This document shows, piece by piece, positions 1 to 9,598 of a DNA stretch of 64,000 bases. Below the pieces are notes generated by a model. It was not told the DNA's origin, searched no databases, and saw only the letters and a program-made list of their open reading frames with translations. Every line of letters begins with the position of its first letter. The first letter of the stretch is position 1. Source of the stretch: Paracoccus acridae. GTDB taxonomy: Bacteria; Pseudomonadota; Alphaproteobacteria; Rhodobacterales; Rhodobacteraceae. Location: contig NZ_BMIV01000005.1 of assembly GCF_014642735.1 (NCBI RefSeq), positions 174,269 to 238,268 on the forward strand, given 5' to 3'. The position numbers and the translations under genes were made by a program.

Positions 1-1262
1 GGACCGAACCGGCCGAACGACTGGCTCATGTCGAGAAGATCCTCGAGATCTACAACCGCCGCGCGCAGGACATGGCATGGGCCATCAGCCACGAAATGGG
101 CGCGCCGCAGGACATGTCCCTGGGCGACCAGGTGGCCGCCGGAACCTATCACATCGAGAACTTCATCAAGGCCTTCAAGGGCTTCGACTTCATCCGCCCG
201 CTGGGGGACCATGCCCCGACCTCCATGGTCGCATGGGAACCCGTGGGCGTGGTCGGCCTGATCACGCCCTGGAACTGGCCGATGAACCAGGTCACGCTGA
301 AGGTCATCCCGGCGATCCTGGCGGGTGATACCTGCGTGCTGAAACCGTCCGAGATCGCGCCCCTGTCCTCGATGCTCTTTGCCGAGATCGTGGACGAGGC
401 GGGGCTGCCGAAGGGCGTCTTCAACCTGGTGAACGGCGATGGGCCGGGGGTGGGCACGCAGCTTTCCACGCACAAGGACGTGGACATGATCAGCTTCACC
501 GGATCGACCCGCGCGGGCATCGCGATCACCAAGGCCGCGGCCGACACGCTGAAAAAGGTCGTGCTGGAACTGGGCGGCAAGGGCGCCAACATCGTCTTCG
601 CCGATGCCGACGACAAGGCCGTGGTGCGCGGCGCGCGGCATTGCTTTTACAACAGCGGCCAGTCCTGCAACGCGCCGACCCGGATGCTGGTCGAACGGTC
701 GGTCTATGACCAGGCCGTCGAGACGGCGGCAAGGGTCGCCCAGGAAACCCAGGTCGCAAGCGCCCATCAGCCGGGCAAGCATATCGGTCCCGTGGTCAGC
801 AAGCAGCAGTGGGACAAGATCCAGGATCTGATCCAGAAGGGCATCGACGAAGGTGCGCGCCTTGTGGCAGGCGGCACCGGCCTGCCCGAAGGTGTGAACC
901 GGGGCTATTTCGTGCGCCCGACCGTTTTCGCCGATGTCAGCAACGACATGACCATCGCCCAGCAGGAAATCTTCGGTCCAGTCCTGTCGATCATCCCCTT
1001 CGACACCGAGGAACAGGCGATCGAGATCGCCAACGACACGCCTTATGGCCTGACCAACTATGTCCAGTCCGGGGACGGGGCGCGGCGCAACCGCGTGGCG
1101 CGCAGGCTGCGCTCCGGCATGGTGGAAATGAACGGCCAGTCGCGCGGTGCGGGATCGGCCTTCGGGGGGGTCAAGATGTCCGGCCGCGCCCGCGAGGGCG
1201 GCATCATGGGCCTTGAGGAGTTCATGGATTCCAAGGCCATCAGCGGCTGGCACAGGGACTGA
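1..1262 (+). CDS. NAD(P)-dependent aldehyde dehydrogenase family protein (5' truncated by window edge)
   Basis: This enzyme oxidises an aldehyde to its acid with NAD(P)+; the substrate cannot be read from the sequence. The reading frame is open from base 3, so the true start lies upstream and 419 codons are visible. Counting from the Met at nt 72, the fold markers are PWNWP at 66-70, the nucleotide-binding SFTGSTRAG at 141-149, the general-base Glu166 in ELGGKG and the nucleophile Cys199 in GQSCN. IFGPV near the C-terminus is also typical. All catalytic residues are present, so the protein should be active. It has no clear link to the motility genes that follow 93 bases later. Confidence 0.93.
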   Translation, partial: TEPAERLAHVEKILEIYNRRAQDMAWAISHEMGAPQDMSLGDQVAAGTYHIENFIKAFKGFDFIRPLGDHAPTSMVAWEPVGVVGLITPWNWPMNQVTLKVIPAILAGDTCVLKPSEIAPLSSMLFAEIVDEAGLPKGVFNLVNGDGPGVGTQLSTHKDVDMISFTGSTRAGIAITKAAADTLKKVVLELGGKGANIVFADADDKAVVRGARHCFYNSGQSCNAPTRMLVERSVYDQAVETAARVAQETQVASAHQPGKHIGPVVSKQQWDKIQDLIQKGIDEGARLVAGGTGLPEGVNRGYFVRPTVFADVSNDMTIAQQEIFGPVLSIIPFDTEEQAIEIANDTPYGLTNYVQSGDGARRNRVARRLRSGMVEMNGQSRGAGSAFGGVKMSGRAREGGIMGLEEFMDSKAISGWHRD

Positions 1263-1355
1263 ACCTGCCGGGATAATGCCTAGCATTTGAGGGGTCGGCT
1301 TGTTCCAGGGCCGACTTGCCGCGACATTCCGTCAGGAAATCGATGGCGGTGTGCG

Positions 1356-2093
1356 ATGGCAAGGCAGAAGGGGGTGGCAGGCCCCACGATCATGATCAAG
1401 CGGGTGACCGCCTCGGGCGAGGGCGGTCACCACGGCGGCGCCTGGAAGGTCGCCTATGCGGATTTCGTGACCGCCATGATGGCTTTCTTCCTGCTGATGT
1501 GGCTGCTGAATGCCACGACGGAACAGCAGCGTTCGGGTCTTGCCGACTACTTCAATCCCACCATCGTGCGAACACCCGGAGCCTCGGGCGAGGGGGTGGA
1601 ACAGCAGGGCAAGGAACCCTCTGACGTCACCCTGGAACAGGTGGCCGAGGAGATCGAGCGTCAGCTTCGCGCCAGCGGCGGCGAATCGCAGCAGCTGACC
1701 AATCTGTTGCGCCATGTTGTCACCCGCATGACGGATGAAGGGCTGGTCATTGAACTGGGCGATCTGACCGATCAGCCGCTGTTTGTCGAAGACACCGCCG
1801 AACCGCAGCCGGTTCTGACCGAACTGGCCCGAATCATCGGCAGGGTGCTGACCAGGACGCGCAACCAGGTCGCCATTTCCGGTCATGTCCGGGCATATCC
1901 TGAAACGCTGGTGAATTCCCCCGTCTGGCCCTTGTCCGATGCCCGCGCCCATGCGGTCCGGAGCCTGCTTGAGGGGTCCGACCTTGATGCCCAGCGAATC
2001 CAGCGTGTTACCGGCTATGCAGACCGCAAGAACAAGACCGGAAATCCTATGGATGCGACCAATAACCGGATCGAGGTGATTTTACTCAGATAG
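1356..2093 (+). CDS. motB: Flagellar stator protein MotB
   Basis: MotB anchors the proton-conducting stator to peptidoglycan. The 245-residue protein has the hallmark HHGGAWKVAYADF stretch (about 25-37), in which Asp36 matches the proton-binding Asp32 of E. coli MotB. One transmembrane helix follows (about 38-53), then a periplasmic OmpA-like region containing ISGHVRAYP. I chose the ATG at 1356 because related proteins begin a few residues before the HHGG motif; an upstream in-frame start at 1287 would add an atypical tail. It heads the motB-flgE-flgK-flgL-flgI run. No motA lies in this window, so its partner must be encoded elsewhere. Confidence 0.92.
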   Translation: MARQKGVAGPTIMIKRVTASGEGGHHGGAWKVAYADFVTAMMAFFLLMWLLNATTEQQRSGLADYFNPTIVRTPGASGEGVEQQGKEPSDVTLEQVAEEIERQLRASGGESQQLTNLLRHVVTRMTDEGLVIELGDLTDQPLFVEDTAEPQPVLTELARIIGRVLTRTRNQVAISGHVRAYPETLVNSPVWPLSDARAHAVRSLLEGSDLDAQRIQRVTGYADRKNKTGNPMDATNNRIEVILLR

Positions 2094-2103
2094 TCAGGGG
2101 CAA

Positions 2104-2118
2104 TTAGGCGAATCTTAA
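2104..2118 (+). promoter_or_regulatory. CtrA-like binding site upstream of flgE
   Basis: The sequence TTAG-N7-TTAA lies 45 bases before the flgE start. It differs by one base from the CtrA consensus TTAA-N7-TTAA. CtrA controls flagellar genes in Caulobacter and in many Rhodobacterales, so the position makes sense. This is a single motif match without experimental support. Confidence 0.45.
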
Positions 2119-2162
2119 GTCCTGCGGTGGATGATCTGAGGTGAACTGAAAAAGGTGATGCC

Positions 2163-3479
2163 ATGTCAATGTCTTCCGCGATGAGCGCCGGTGTTTCGGG
2201 GCTGGCGGCCAATTCCACCCGTCTTGCAACGATTTCGGACAATATCGCGAATTCGGGCACCTATGGCTACAAGCGCATGGAAACCGACTTCAATTCCTTC
2301 GTGCTGAACCAGCACCGCGTTGCGGGCATGTATTCGGCAGGCGGTGTCACGGCCACCACGCAAAGGGTGATCGAGGATGACGGGGCGCTGTCCACGACCA
2401 CGCATCCTCTGGACATCGCCATATCGGGCCGGGGAATGCTGCCGGTGACCTCGGCGGTGGACCTGGACAACGGGTTCACGGACCTGCCGTTCATGATGAC
2501 CCGCACGGGGTCTTTCCGTCCCGATGCCGAAGGTGTCCTGAAGACAGGTTCGGGCCTGGTCCTGATGGGCTGGCCCGCCCAGGCCGATGGGACTATCCCG
2601 CTGATGTCGCGCGATACCATGACGGGGTTGACCCCTGTCCGGATCAGCGCAAACCAGACCGCAGGCGACCCCACGACCGAGGTGTCGCTGGGCGTGAACC
2701 TGCCTGCAAGCAAGACCCTGGCCACCGCCCCAGGCGATCCCCTGGCCTTGAAGGTCGAATATTTCGGAAATCTGGGCACGTCAGAAGCCCTGAACATCAC
2801 CTTCATCCCGGACACCTCGGATCCGACCGGCATGTCGAACACCTGGGTGATGGAGGTCCGCGATTCCGCCTCGGATCCGGCGGCCAATCTGGTTGGGTCC
2901 TATCGCATCGTCTTTGACGACAGCCAGGCACATGGCGGCAGCATCGCCAGCGTGACCACGCTGTCGGGCGGGGCCTATGATCCGGTGTCGGGGGCGATCG
3001 GCCTGACCGTTGGCGGTGGTGCGATGGATCTGGTCGTCGGCACCCCTGGCGGAACAACGGGCCTGCGGCAGCTTGCAGCCAATTTCTCGCCCACGAACAT
3101 CACCAAGAATGGCTCCCCGGTCGGCAACCTGACCACGGTCGAGGTGGACGCCGACGGCTTTCTGAAGGCCAGCTATGACACGGGCTTCGTCAAGACCCTG
3201 TATCAGATCCCGCTGGTGGATGTTCCCAATCCGAACGGCCTGATGTCCGTCGATTCACAAGCCTTTACCATATCGCCCACCTCGGGCAGCTTCTTCCTGT
3301 GGAATGCGGGCGACGGCCCGACGGGCTCTCTCCAGGGATATGCCCTGGAGGAATCGACCACTGACGTGGCCGAGGAACTGACCCACCTGATCCTGACGCA
3401 GCGTGCCTATTCGTCGAACGCGAAGATCATCCAGACCGTCGACGAGATGTTGCAGGAAACGACGAACATCAAACGCTGA
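2163..3479 (+). CDS. flgE: Flagellar hook protein FlgE
   Basis: FlgE polymerises into the hook, the universal joint outside the cell. The 438-residue protein has both halves of the axial-protein D0 domain. The N-terminal part carries DNIANSGTYGYKR (about 27-39) and the C-terminal part carries ILTQRAYSSNAKII close to the end. The middle is the variable, Gly/Thr-rich exposed domain. A purine-rich AAAAAGGTG precedes the start. It is followed 12 bases later by flgK. Its own CtrA-like site suggests it may be transcribed separately from motB. Confidence 0.96.
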   Translation: MSMSSAMSAGVSGLAANSTRLATISDNIANSGTYGYKRMETDFNSFVLNQHRVAGMYSAGGVTATTQRVIEDDGALSTTTHPLDIAISGRGMLPVTSAVDLDNGFTDLPFMMTRTGSFRPDAEGVLKTGSGLVLMGWPAQADGTIPLMSRDTMTGLTPVRISANQTAGDPTTEVSLGVNLPASKTLATAPGDPLALKVEYFGNLGTSEALNITFIPDTSDPTGMSNTWVMEVRDSASDPAANLVGSYRIVFDDSQAHGGSIASVTTLSGGAYDPVSGAIGLTVGGGAMDLVVGTPGGTTGLRQLAANFSPTNITKNGSPVGNLTTVEVDADGFLKASYDTGFVKTLYQIPLVDVPNPNGLMSVDSQAFTISPTSGSFFLWNAGDGPTGSLQGYALEESTTDVAEELTHLILTQRAYSSNAKIIQTVDEMLQETTNIKR

Positions 3480-3491
3480 GGGGTGGTCTGA

Positions 3492-4943
3492 ATGAGCATC
3501 GCGCGCGCCCTTGGAAATGCCATGTCGGGCCTGACGGCCACGGCGCGGGGGACCGAAACCGTTGCGGCAAACCTGGCCAACGCCGCCACCCCAGGCTATG
3601 CCCGGCGAGAGATGGCGGTCAGTGCCCAGACTGCAGGCGGCAATGCCGGGGGCGTGCGCATCGACGGCGTCACGCGCGCGGTCAACGCAAGCGTCCTGTC
3701 GGAATCCCGCCTGGCCGAGGCCGCGCGGGCCGAAGCCTCGACCCGGCTGGCCTTTGCCAAGCAGATCGAGGATCGGATCGGCATTGCCGGCAGCACTGGC
3801 GGCCTGGGCGCGGCGCTTGGCGATTTTCGAACGGCCTTGTCCTCCGCAGCCAGTCGCCCCGATGACGAAATCCGGCTGACGCAGGCCGTGGACAAGGCGC
3901 AGATACTGGCCAACCGGCTGAATGCGGCCTCGGACCAGGTTCAGGCTGCCCGCAGCGCGGCAGATCAGGCCATCGCCGCCGATGTCGCCCGGCTGAACAA
4001 ATCGCTGGCCGAGATCGCGCATCTCAATCGTCGGATCGCCGTGCTGGAGGCCGACGGCTCTGACCCCTCGTCGCTTCTGGATCAAAGACAGGGGATCATT
4101 GGCGAGATTTCGAAGATCGTTCCCGTACAGGAGGTAACGCGTCCCGCCGGAGCCGTGGCGCTGTTCACGGCCGGGGGGGCGGTGCTTCTGGACGGCACCA
4201 CCCCGACTGAACTGTCCTTCACGGCCGCGGGGCAGGTGACCGCAGCCCAGACCGCAGGATCCGGGTTGGCGCTGTTGACGCAGAACGGGGCCGAACTGAC
4301 GCAGTCGCAGATGCAGCTTTATGCGGGCGGCTCATTGGCCGCGAATTTTGCGGTTCGCGACGAATTGGCACCCGCTGTCCAAGCCTTGCTGGATGATCTG
4401 GCTTTCGAATTGCACGAACGCCTTGCAGATCCGGCAGTGGACGGCACCTTGGCCGCGACCTCGACAGGCCTGTTCACGGACGATGGCGCGCGTGCCAGCC
4501 TGTCAGGCAAGACAGGACTGGCGGGGCGGATCGGCATCAATGACGCGGTGGTCGAGAACGCCGGAGGGGCGGCCTGGCGGCTGCGCTCGGGCCTGAATGC
4601 CGCGACGGAAGGCGCGGTCGGCGACTCGACGTTGCTGGTTGCGATCTCGGCGGCTCTGGATCGTTCCACCTTGATCCCCGGCACCAGCTTCAGCGGCAAG
4701 GCTTCCCTGACCGACCGCTTCGGAACGGTGGAATCGCTGGTCTCCACCGCGCGCGTGAACGCACAATCCGACGCCGCGATCCGGAACAGTCAAGCCGACA
4801 CGATCTCGTCCAGGCTGGCCGCGGATGGCGTGGACAGCGATGCCGAGATGCAGCGTCTGCTGCGATACGAACAGGCTTATGCCGCCAACGCGCGCGTCAT
4901 TCAGGCCATTCAGACCATGATGGATCAGATACTGGGGATATGA
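3492..4943 (+). CDS. flgK: Flagellar hook-associated protein 1 (FlgK)
   Basis: FlgK forms the first junction layer between hook and filament. The 483-residue protein begins with the axial motif NLANAATPGYARRE (about 29-42) and ends with the matching helix RYEQAYAANARVIQAIQ. The centre is Ala-rich and predicted to be largely helical, as in other alphaproteobacterial FlgK proteins. It sits 12 bases after flgE and 3 bases before flgL, so the three are very probably co-transcribed. Confidence 0.94.
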   Translation: MSIARALGNAMSGLTATARGTETVAANLANAATPGYARREMAVSAQTAGGNAGGVRIDGVTRAVNASVLSESRLAEAARAEASTRLAFAKQIEDRIGIAGSTGGLGAALGDFRTALSSAASRPDDEIRLTQAVDKAQILANRLNAASDQVQAARSAADQAIAADVARLNKSLAEIAHLNRRIAVLEADGSDPSSLLDQRQGIIGEISKIVPVQEVTRPAGAVALFTAGGAVLLDGTTPTELSFTAAGQVTAAQTAGSGLALLTQNGAELTQSQMQLYAGGSLAANFAVRDELAPAVQALLDDLAFELHERLADPAVDGTLAATSTGLFTDDGARASLSGKTGLAGRIGINDAVVENAGGAAWRLRSGLNAATEGAVGDSTLLVAISAALDRSTLIPGTSFSGKASLTDRFGTVESLVSTARVNAQSDAAIRNSQADTISSRLAADGVDSDAEMQRLLRYEQAYAANARVIQAIQTMMDQILGI

Positions 4944-4946
4944 CGA

Positions 4947-5957
4947 ATGACGGTGCAATCCATTGGTGACCAGGCCCGTGCCTTTGCCATGCAGGCCGCC
5001 TCGAACAGGATCAAGACCACCCTGGCCACGCTGACGGCCGAGCTGTCCAGCGGAGAGGTTGCGGATCTGGGCGCCAGGCTGCAAGGCAACACGCAGGATC
5101 TGGCCGGCATCGAAGCCCGGCTTGCAATGCTGACGCAGTTCAAGTCCAACGCGGCCGAGGCTGCGGCCCATACCCAAGGCATGCAGAACGCGCTGACATC
5201 GGTTCAGTCGATCAATGAGGATATCGGCCAAGGCCTTTATCTTGAACCCGAGGCCACGACGGAAGGACTTATGGCGGCCCGGTCGGCCGAGGCCGCATCC
5301 GCATTCCAGGCGGTGATCGGTCATCTGAACGGCACGGTCGGGCAACGCTTCCTGTTTTCGGGTGCGCACAGCGACACACGCCCCCTCGCCTCGGCAGATA
5401 CGATCCTGACCGCGCTGACTGCGCAGGTGGCCGGGCTGACCACCGCCGGGGATGTGGCGCAGGCGGTGTCGGATTGGTTCGACGCAGCCCCAGGCACCGG
5501 CGGCTTTGCCGATACGGCCTATCATGGCGGACCGGGCGGCCAGTCGACGCCCATCGGCGAGGAGACGACGATCACCCTGACCACGACCGCCTTGTCCCCC
5601 GCCATCCGCGACAGCCTGAAGGGCCTGGCCACCGCAGCAATGCTGGATCGGGGTGCTTTGGCCGGGAACGGGACCGAGGCCAGGACGCTTCTGCAAGGGG
5701 CCGGCAAGGCCTTGCTGCAGAACTCTCCTCGATTGGTCGCCGAAATGTCGCGCCTGGGCTATGCCCAGCAGGTCATCGCCACCGCGCAGACCGAAGGCAA
5801 TGCAGCCTCCGCCACTCTGCAAACAGCAAGGAATACCCTGCGCGAGGCCGATCCGATGGCCACTGCGGCCGCCATATCGGATGCGGAAACCAAGCTGCAA
5901 ACGCTATATTCCGTGATCGGGCGGCTGTCGCAGCTCAAGCTGGTGAATTATCTGTGA
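4947..5957 (+). CDS. flgL: Flagellar hook-associated protein 3 / flagellin-like FlgL
   Basis: FlgL forms the second hook-filament junction layer. The 336-residue protein resembles flagellins at its ends: an N-terminal helix containing TTLATLTAELSSGEVAD (about 24-40) and a C-terminal helix with ISDAETKLQTLYSVIGRL. The variable domain between them is short. The stop codon shares one base with the flgI start (TGATG), so translation of the two is probably coupled. The placement between flgK and flgI supports the assignment over flagellin itself. Confidence 0.9.
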   Translation: MTVQSIGDQARAFAMQAASNRIKTTLATLTAELSSGEVADLGARLQGNTQDLAGIEARLAMLTQFKSNAAEAAAHTQGMQNALTSVQSINEDIGQGLYLEPEATTEGLMAARSAEAASAFQAVIGHLNGTVGQRFLFSGAHSDTRPLASADTILTALTAQVAGLTTAGDVAQAVSDWFDAAPGTGGFADTAYHGGPGGQSTPIGEETTITLTTTALSPAIRDSLKGLATAAMLDRGALAGNGTEARTLLQGAGKALLQNSPRLVAEMSRLGYAQQVIATAQTEGNAASATLQTARNTLREADPMATAAAISDAETKLQTLYSVIGRLSQLKLVNYL

Positions 5958-7057
5958 TGCGTCGTTTCCTGGTTATGATCGTCATGGTCCTGCTGCCCGC
6001 GATTGCGGCGGCGGCTCCGGTCCGGATCAAGGATCTGGCCGATTTCGACGGGGTAAGGGGCAACGACCTGGTCGGCTATGGCCTGGTCGTCGGTCTGGAC
6101 GGCACCGGGGACGGCTTTCGCAATGCCCCTTTCACCGAGGAATTGCTGGCCGGCTTGCTGGAACGGCTGGGGGTTAATGTCACTGACGAGGCGCTGCGGT
6201 CCCGCAATGTCGCGGCCGTTGTCGTGACCGCGACCCTGCCTCCTTTCGCGCGGTCGGGCAGCCGCATCGACGTCAGCGTGTCCACGATCGGTGACGCCAA
6301 GAGCCTGCTGGGCGGGACGCTGGTCATGACTCCGCTCAAGGCGGCGGACGGCAATATCTATGCCGTGGCGCAGGGTTCCATCATCGCCAGCGGCGCCGCG
6401 ATCGAGGGCGAGGCTGCACGGGTGGTCGAAGGGGTGCCGACTTCGGGCAAGATCCCCGTCGGCGCGCGGGTAGAGCGTGAGGTCGAATTCGATTTCGCCA
6501 GTATCCAGAACATCCGTGTCGCCCTGCGGAACGCGGATTTCACGACCGCGACACGGATCGAAGATGCCATCAATCGCGACTTCGACCGCAGGGTCGCGAT
6601 CACCCAGGACAGCGGCACCGTGCTGGTCGAGTTCAGGCAACTGGGCGACGTGAACCCGGCTCGTGTTCTCGGGCGCATTGAAAACCTGACCGTCGAACCG
6701 GAAGACCGCGCCAAGGTGGTCATCGACCACAAGTCCGGCACCATCGTGATCGGAGAGCGTGTGCGCATCTCTCGGGTCGCCGTGTCCCAGGGGGCCTTGA
6801 CGCTGAGTGTCAGCGAGGCGCCGATGGTCTCGCAGCCTAATCCCTTTGCAAGGGGCGAAACCGTGACCGTTCCCCGGACGGTGGCCGAATTGCGCAATGA
6901 ACCGGGCATCGGCTTTGCCGAGGTGGCGGGGGAAACCTCTCTCAGCGATCTGGTAGAGGGACTGAACGCCCTGGGCGTCCGCCCGCGAGAGATGATCGAC
7001 ATCCTCAAGTCCATCCATGCGGCCGGGGCGCTTCACGCGGATCTGGTGATCGAGTGA
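5957..7057 (+). CDS. flgI: Flagellar P-ring protein FlgI
   Basis: FlgI assembles the P ring around the rod in the peptidoglycan layer. The protein of 366 residues starts with a Sec signal peptide (about 1-20, LPAIAAAAP at the cleavage region). The family signature RIKDLADFDGVRGNDLVGYG and the following GLDGTGDG come next. The frame is open far upstream, but the ATG at 5957 is the only start that places the signal peptide at the N-terminus, and it overlaps the flgL stop by one base. It is the last gene of the + strand flagellar run. FlgA, its usual chaperone, is encoded in the opposing operon at 12814-13227. Confidence 0.96.
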   Translation: MRRFLVMIVMVLLPAIAAAAPVRIKDLADFDGVRGNDLVGYGLVVGLDGTGDGFRNAPFTEELLAGLLERLGVNVTDEALRSRNVAAVVVTATLPPFARSGSRIDVSVSTIGDAKSLLGGTLVMTPLKAADGNIYAVAQGSIIASGAAIEGEAARVVEGVPTSGKIPVGARVEREVEFDFASIQNIRVALRNADFTTATRIEDAINRDFDRRVAITQDSGTVLVEFRQLGDVNPARVLGRIENLTVEPEDRAKVVIDHKSGTIVIGERVRISRVAVSQGALTLSVSEAPMVSQPNPFARGETVTVPRTVAELRNEPGIGFAEVAGETSLSDLVEGLNALGVRPREMIDILKSIHAAGALHADLVIE

Positions 7058-7097
7058 CACAACCGGGGATTTTCACCGGCGGGTGAGTGACACGACC
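7052..7097 (+). repeat. Imperfect 13-bp direct repeat at the flgI / rml cassette junction
   Basis: GAGTGACACAACC (7052-7064) recurs as GAGTGACACGACC (7085-7097), with one mismatch. The first copy covers the flgI stop codon. The repeat lies exactly at the border between the flagellar run and the rhamnose cassette. It could be a scar of the cassette's insertion or chance. Confidence 0.5.
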
Positions 7098-7146
7098 TTT
7101 CCCATCGCATAGAGGGGGACGAGGTTTCCAACCCTGGATCGATCCG

Positions 7147-7707
7147 ATGAAGATAGAAGCCACTGCCTTGCCCGATGTCCTTGTTCTGACCCCGGCGCGC
7201 TTTGGCGATGAACGTGGCTTCTTTTCGGAAAGCTGGAACCGAAAGACATTGGCCGAGGCCGGATTGGCGATGCCCGAATTCGTCCAGGACAACCACTCGC
7301 TGTCCTTCCGGGTCGGAACGGTCCGCGGCCTGCACTATCAGGCGCCGCCCTTTGCCCAGGGAAAGCTGGTGCGCTGCGGGCGGGGGGCGCTTCTGGACGT
7401 GGCCGTGGATGCGCGGCGGGGCAGCCCAACATACGGCCAATGGGTTGCGGTTCAGCTGACCGCGGAAAACGGTCGGCAGCTTTGGATCCCCGAAGGCTTT
7501 CTTCATGGCTTCGTCACCCAGGAACCCGACACCGAGATCGTCTACAAATGCACGGCCCATTACGACCGCGCCAGCGACGGGGCGGTCCTGTGGAACAGCC
7601 TGGGAATAGACTGGGGGGTCAATGATCCCCTGCTTTCCCCCAAGGACCGGGATGCCCCTGCCTTCGCGGACTGGACGTCACCTTTTGAATACAAGGGCGC
7701 AGCATGA
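7147..7707 (+). CDS. rfbC: dTDP-4-dehydrorhamnose 3,5-epimerase
   Basis: RmlC/RfbC performs the third step of dTDP-L-rhamnose synthesis, the double epimerisation of dTDP-4-keto-6-deoxyglucose. The 186-residue cupin shows [12 protein letters not shown] (about 20-31), the catalytic His63 within RGLHYQ, and EGFLHGF (about 116-122). I chose the ATG at 7147 because the family begins directly with this strand; an upstream start at 7087 would add 20 unrelated residues. The gene overlaps rfbB by ATGA. The four rml genes form one tightly coupled unit in the order C-B-D-A. Confidence 0.96.
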   Translation: MKIEATALPDVLVLTPARFGDERGFFSESWNRKTLAEAGLAMPEFVQDNHSLSFRVGTVRGLHYQAPPFAQGKLVRCGRGALLDVAVDARRGSPTYGQWVAVQLTAENGRQLWIPEGFLHGFVTQEPDTEIVYKCTAHYDRASDGAVLWNSLGIDWGVNDPLLSPKDRDAPAFADWTSPFEYKGAA

Positions 7708-8744
7708 AGATTCTCGTAACCGGAGGGGCGGGGTTCATCGGTTCGGCCGTGGTTCGCCTTGCCGTTTCGCGCGGGCACGAGGTGGTCAATGTCGATGCGT
7801 TGACCTATGCCGCCAATCCCGCGAACGTGGCCGATGCCGCCGAAAGCCCGCTTTATTCCTTTGAACAGGTCGACATCCGCGACCGTGCGGAACTGGACCG
7901 TGTCTTCGATGCCCACCGGCCCGACGCGGTGATGCATCTGGCGGCCGAAAGCCATGTCGATCGGTCCATCGACGGGCCTGCGGCCTTCATCGAGACCAAT
8001 GTCATCGGCACGTTCAACATGCTGGAGGCCGCCTGCCGGTACTGGACGGCCAATGGCAGGCCGGATGCCTTCCGCTTCCACCATATCTCGACGGACGAGG
8101 TCTTCGGCTCACTGGGCGATACGGGACAGTTCACCGAAACCACCCCCTATGATCCGCGCAGTCCCTATTCCGCCAGCAAGGCAGGATCGGACCATCTGGT
8201 GCGGGCCTGGCACGAGACCTATGGCCTTCCGGTGGTGCTGACCAATTGTTCGAACAACTACGGACCATATCATTTTCCTGAAAAGCTGGTGCCCGTCGTC
8301 ATCTTGAAGGCCTTGGCAGGGGAACCGATCCCGGTCTATGGCGACGGCGGCAATGTGCGTGACTGGCTTTACGTCGAGGATCACGCCGACGCGCTGCTTC
8401 TGGTGGTCGAACAAGGGCAGGTCGGCCGCAGCTACAACATCGGCGGCGAGAACGAGGCCAGAAACATCGACCTGGTCCGCACGATCTGCGCGCATATGGA
8501 CGATCTGCATCCTGAAGGCGCGCCTCATGCCGATCTGATCACCTTTGTGACCGATCGACCGGGCCATGATCGGCGGTACGCAATCGACCCGGCCCGGATC
8601 CGCACGGAACTGGGTTGGCGTCCCTCGGTCACGGTCGAGGAAGGGCTGCGGCGCACGGTCGAATGGTATCTGAACCACCGGGACTGGTGGCAGCCATTGT
8701 TGTCGCGCGACGGGGTCGGCCAGCGGCTTGGTCAGGCGAAATGA
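7704..8744 (+). CDS. rfbB: dTDP-glucose 4,6-dehydratase
   Basis: RmlB/RfbB performs the second step of dTDP-L-rhamnose synthesis, converting dTDP-glucose to the 4-keto-6-deoxy sugar. The 346-residue short-chain dehydrogenase has an N-terminal Rossmann motif TGGAGFIGS (6-14), the catalytic TDEVFG (130-135) and the YxxxK pair in YSASK (155-159). The length matches the family. It overlaps rfbC and rfbD by ATGA at both ends. Confidence 0.97.
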   Translation: MKILVTGGAGFIGSAVVRLAVSRGHEVVNVDALTYAANPANVADAAESPLYSFEQVDIRDRAELDRVFDAHRPDAVMHLAAESHVDRSIDGPAAFIETNVIGTFNMLEAACRYWTANGRPDAFRFHHISTDEVFGSLGDTGQFTETTPYDPRSPYSASKAGSDHLVRAWHETYGLPVVLTNCSNNYGPYHFPEKLVPVVILKALAGEPIPVYGDGGNVRDWLYVEDHADALLLVVEQGQVGRSYNIGGENEARNIDLVRTICAHMDDLHPEGAPHADLITFVTDRPGHDRRYAIDPARIRTELGWRPSVTVEEGLRRTVEWYLNHRDWWQPLLSRDGVGQRLGQAK

Positions 8745-9598
8745 CCGGCCTGCTGATTCTTGGAAAATCCGGGCAGCTTGCGCAGGCCCTGATGCGCCTT
8801 GCCCCCGAGGCGACCGCCTGGGGCCGAGGGGAAGCGGATCTGTCGGTCCCCGACGCGGTCATTCCGCGCATCCATGCGCTGAGACCCTGGGGGATCATCA
8901 ACGCGTCTGCCTATACCGCCGTCGATCGCGCCGAAAGCGAACGGGACGCCGCGTTGGTCCTGAACGCCACGGCGCCGGGATTGCTGGCCAGGGCAGCGGC
9001 CGAACTGGGGATCCCGTTCCTGCATGTATCGACCGACTATGTGTTCGACGGAACGGGCGACCTGCCAAGGGCCGAAGATGCCGCCACAGCACCCGCAAGC
9101 GTCTATGGCCAGACCAAGCTGGACGGGGAACGGCAAGTCGCGGCAGCGGGCGGGCAATGGGCGGTGATGCGCACATCCTGGGTGTTTTCCCCGGATGGCT
9201 CGAACTTCGTGAAGACCATGCTGCGGCTGGGCGCCGAGCGTGACCGGATCAATGTCGTCGCCGACCAGATCGGCGGTCCGACCGAGGCGAGCCGGATCGC
9301 CGCTGCCCTGCTCCTGATGGCGGGTCGGATGCAGGCCAACCCAAAGGCGGGCGGCCTTTATCATTTTGCCGGATCGCCCGATGTCAGCTGGGCGGATTTC
9401 GCGCGCGCGATTTTCGACCGTGCCGGGCTGGCCTGCGCCGTGCGCGACATCCCGACCAGCGATTATCCCACGCCTGCGCAGCGGCCGGCCAATTCGCGGC
9501 TGGATTGTTCCCGCATCATGCGGGATTTCGGGATAGACCGCCCGGACTGGCGGGTCGATCTCGACACTGTCTTGAAGCAACTGGGATACGGAAAATGA
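8741..9598 (+). CDS. rfbD: dTDP-4-dehydrorhamnose reductase
   Basis: RmlD/RfbD makes the final reduction to dTDP-L-rhamnose with NAD(P)H. The protein of 285 residues has a Rossmann start with [10 protein letters not shown] (8-17), the conserved STDYVFDG (97-104) and the active-site YGQTK (122-126). The ATG at 8741 overlaps the rfbB stop as ATGA and places the Rossmann strand at the N-terminus; longer in-frame starts inside rfbB are not plausible. It overlaps rfbA in the same way. Confidence 0.96.
   Translation: MTGLLILGKSGQLAQALMRLAPEATAWGRGEADLSVPDAVIPRIHALRPWGIINASAYTAVDRAESERDAALVLNATAPGLLARAAAELGIPFLHVSTDYVFDGTGDLPRAEDAATAPASVYGQTKLDGERQVAAAGGQWAVMRTSWVFSPDGSNFVKTMLRLGAERDRINVVADQIGGPTEASRIAAALLLMAGRMQANPKAGGLYHFAGSPDVSWADFARAIFDRAGLACAVRDIPTSDYPTPAQRPANSRLDCSRIMRDFGIDRPDWRVDLDTVLKQLGYGK

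Noticed and set aside
5474..5956. N-terminal extension of flgI into flgL
   Set aside because: It would put the FlgI signal peptide in the middle of the protein. The start at 5957 overlaps the flgL stop as expected for coupling.
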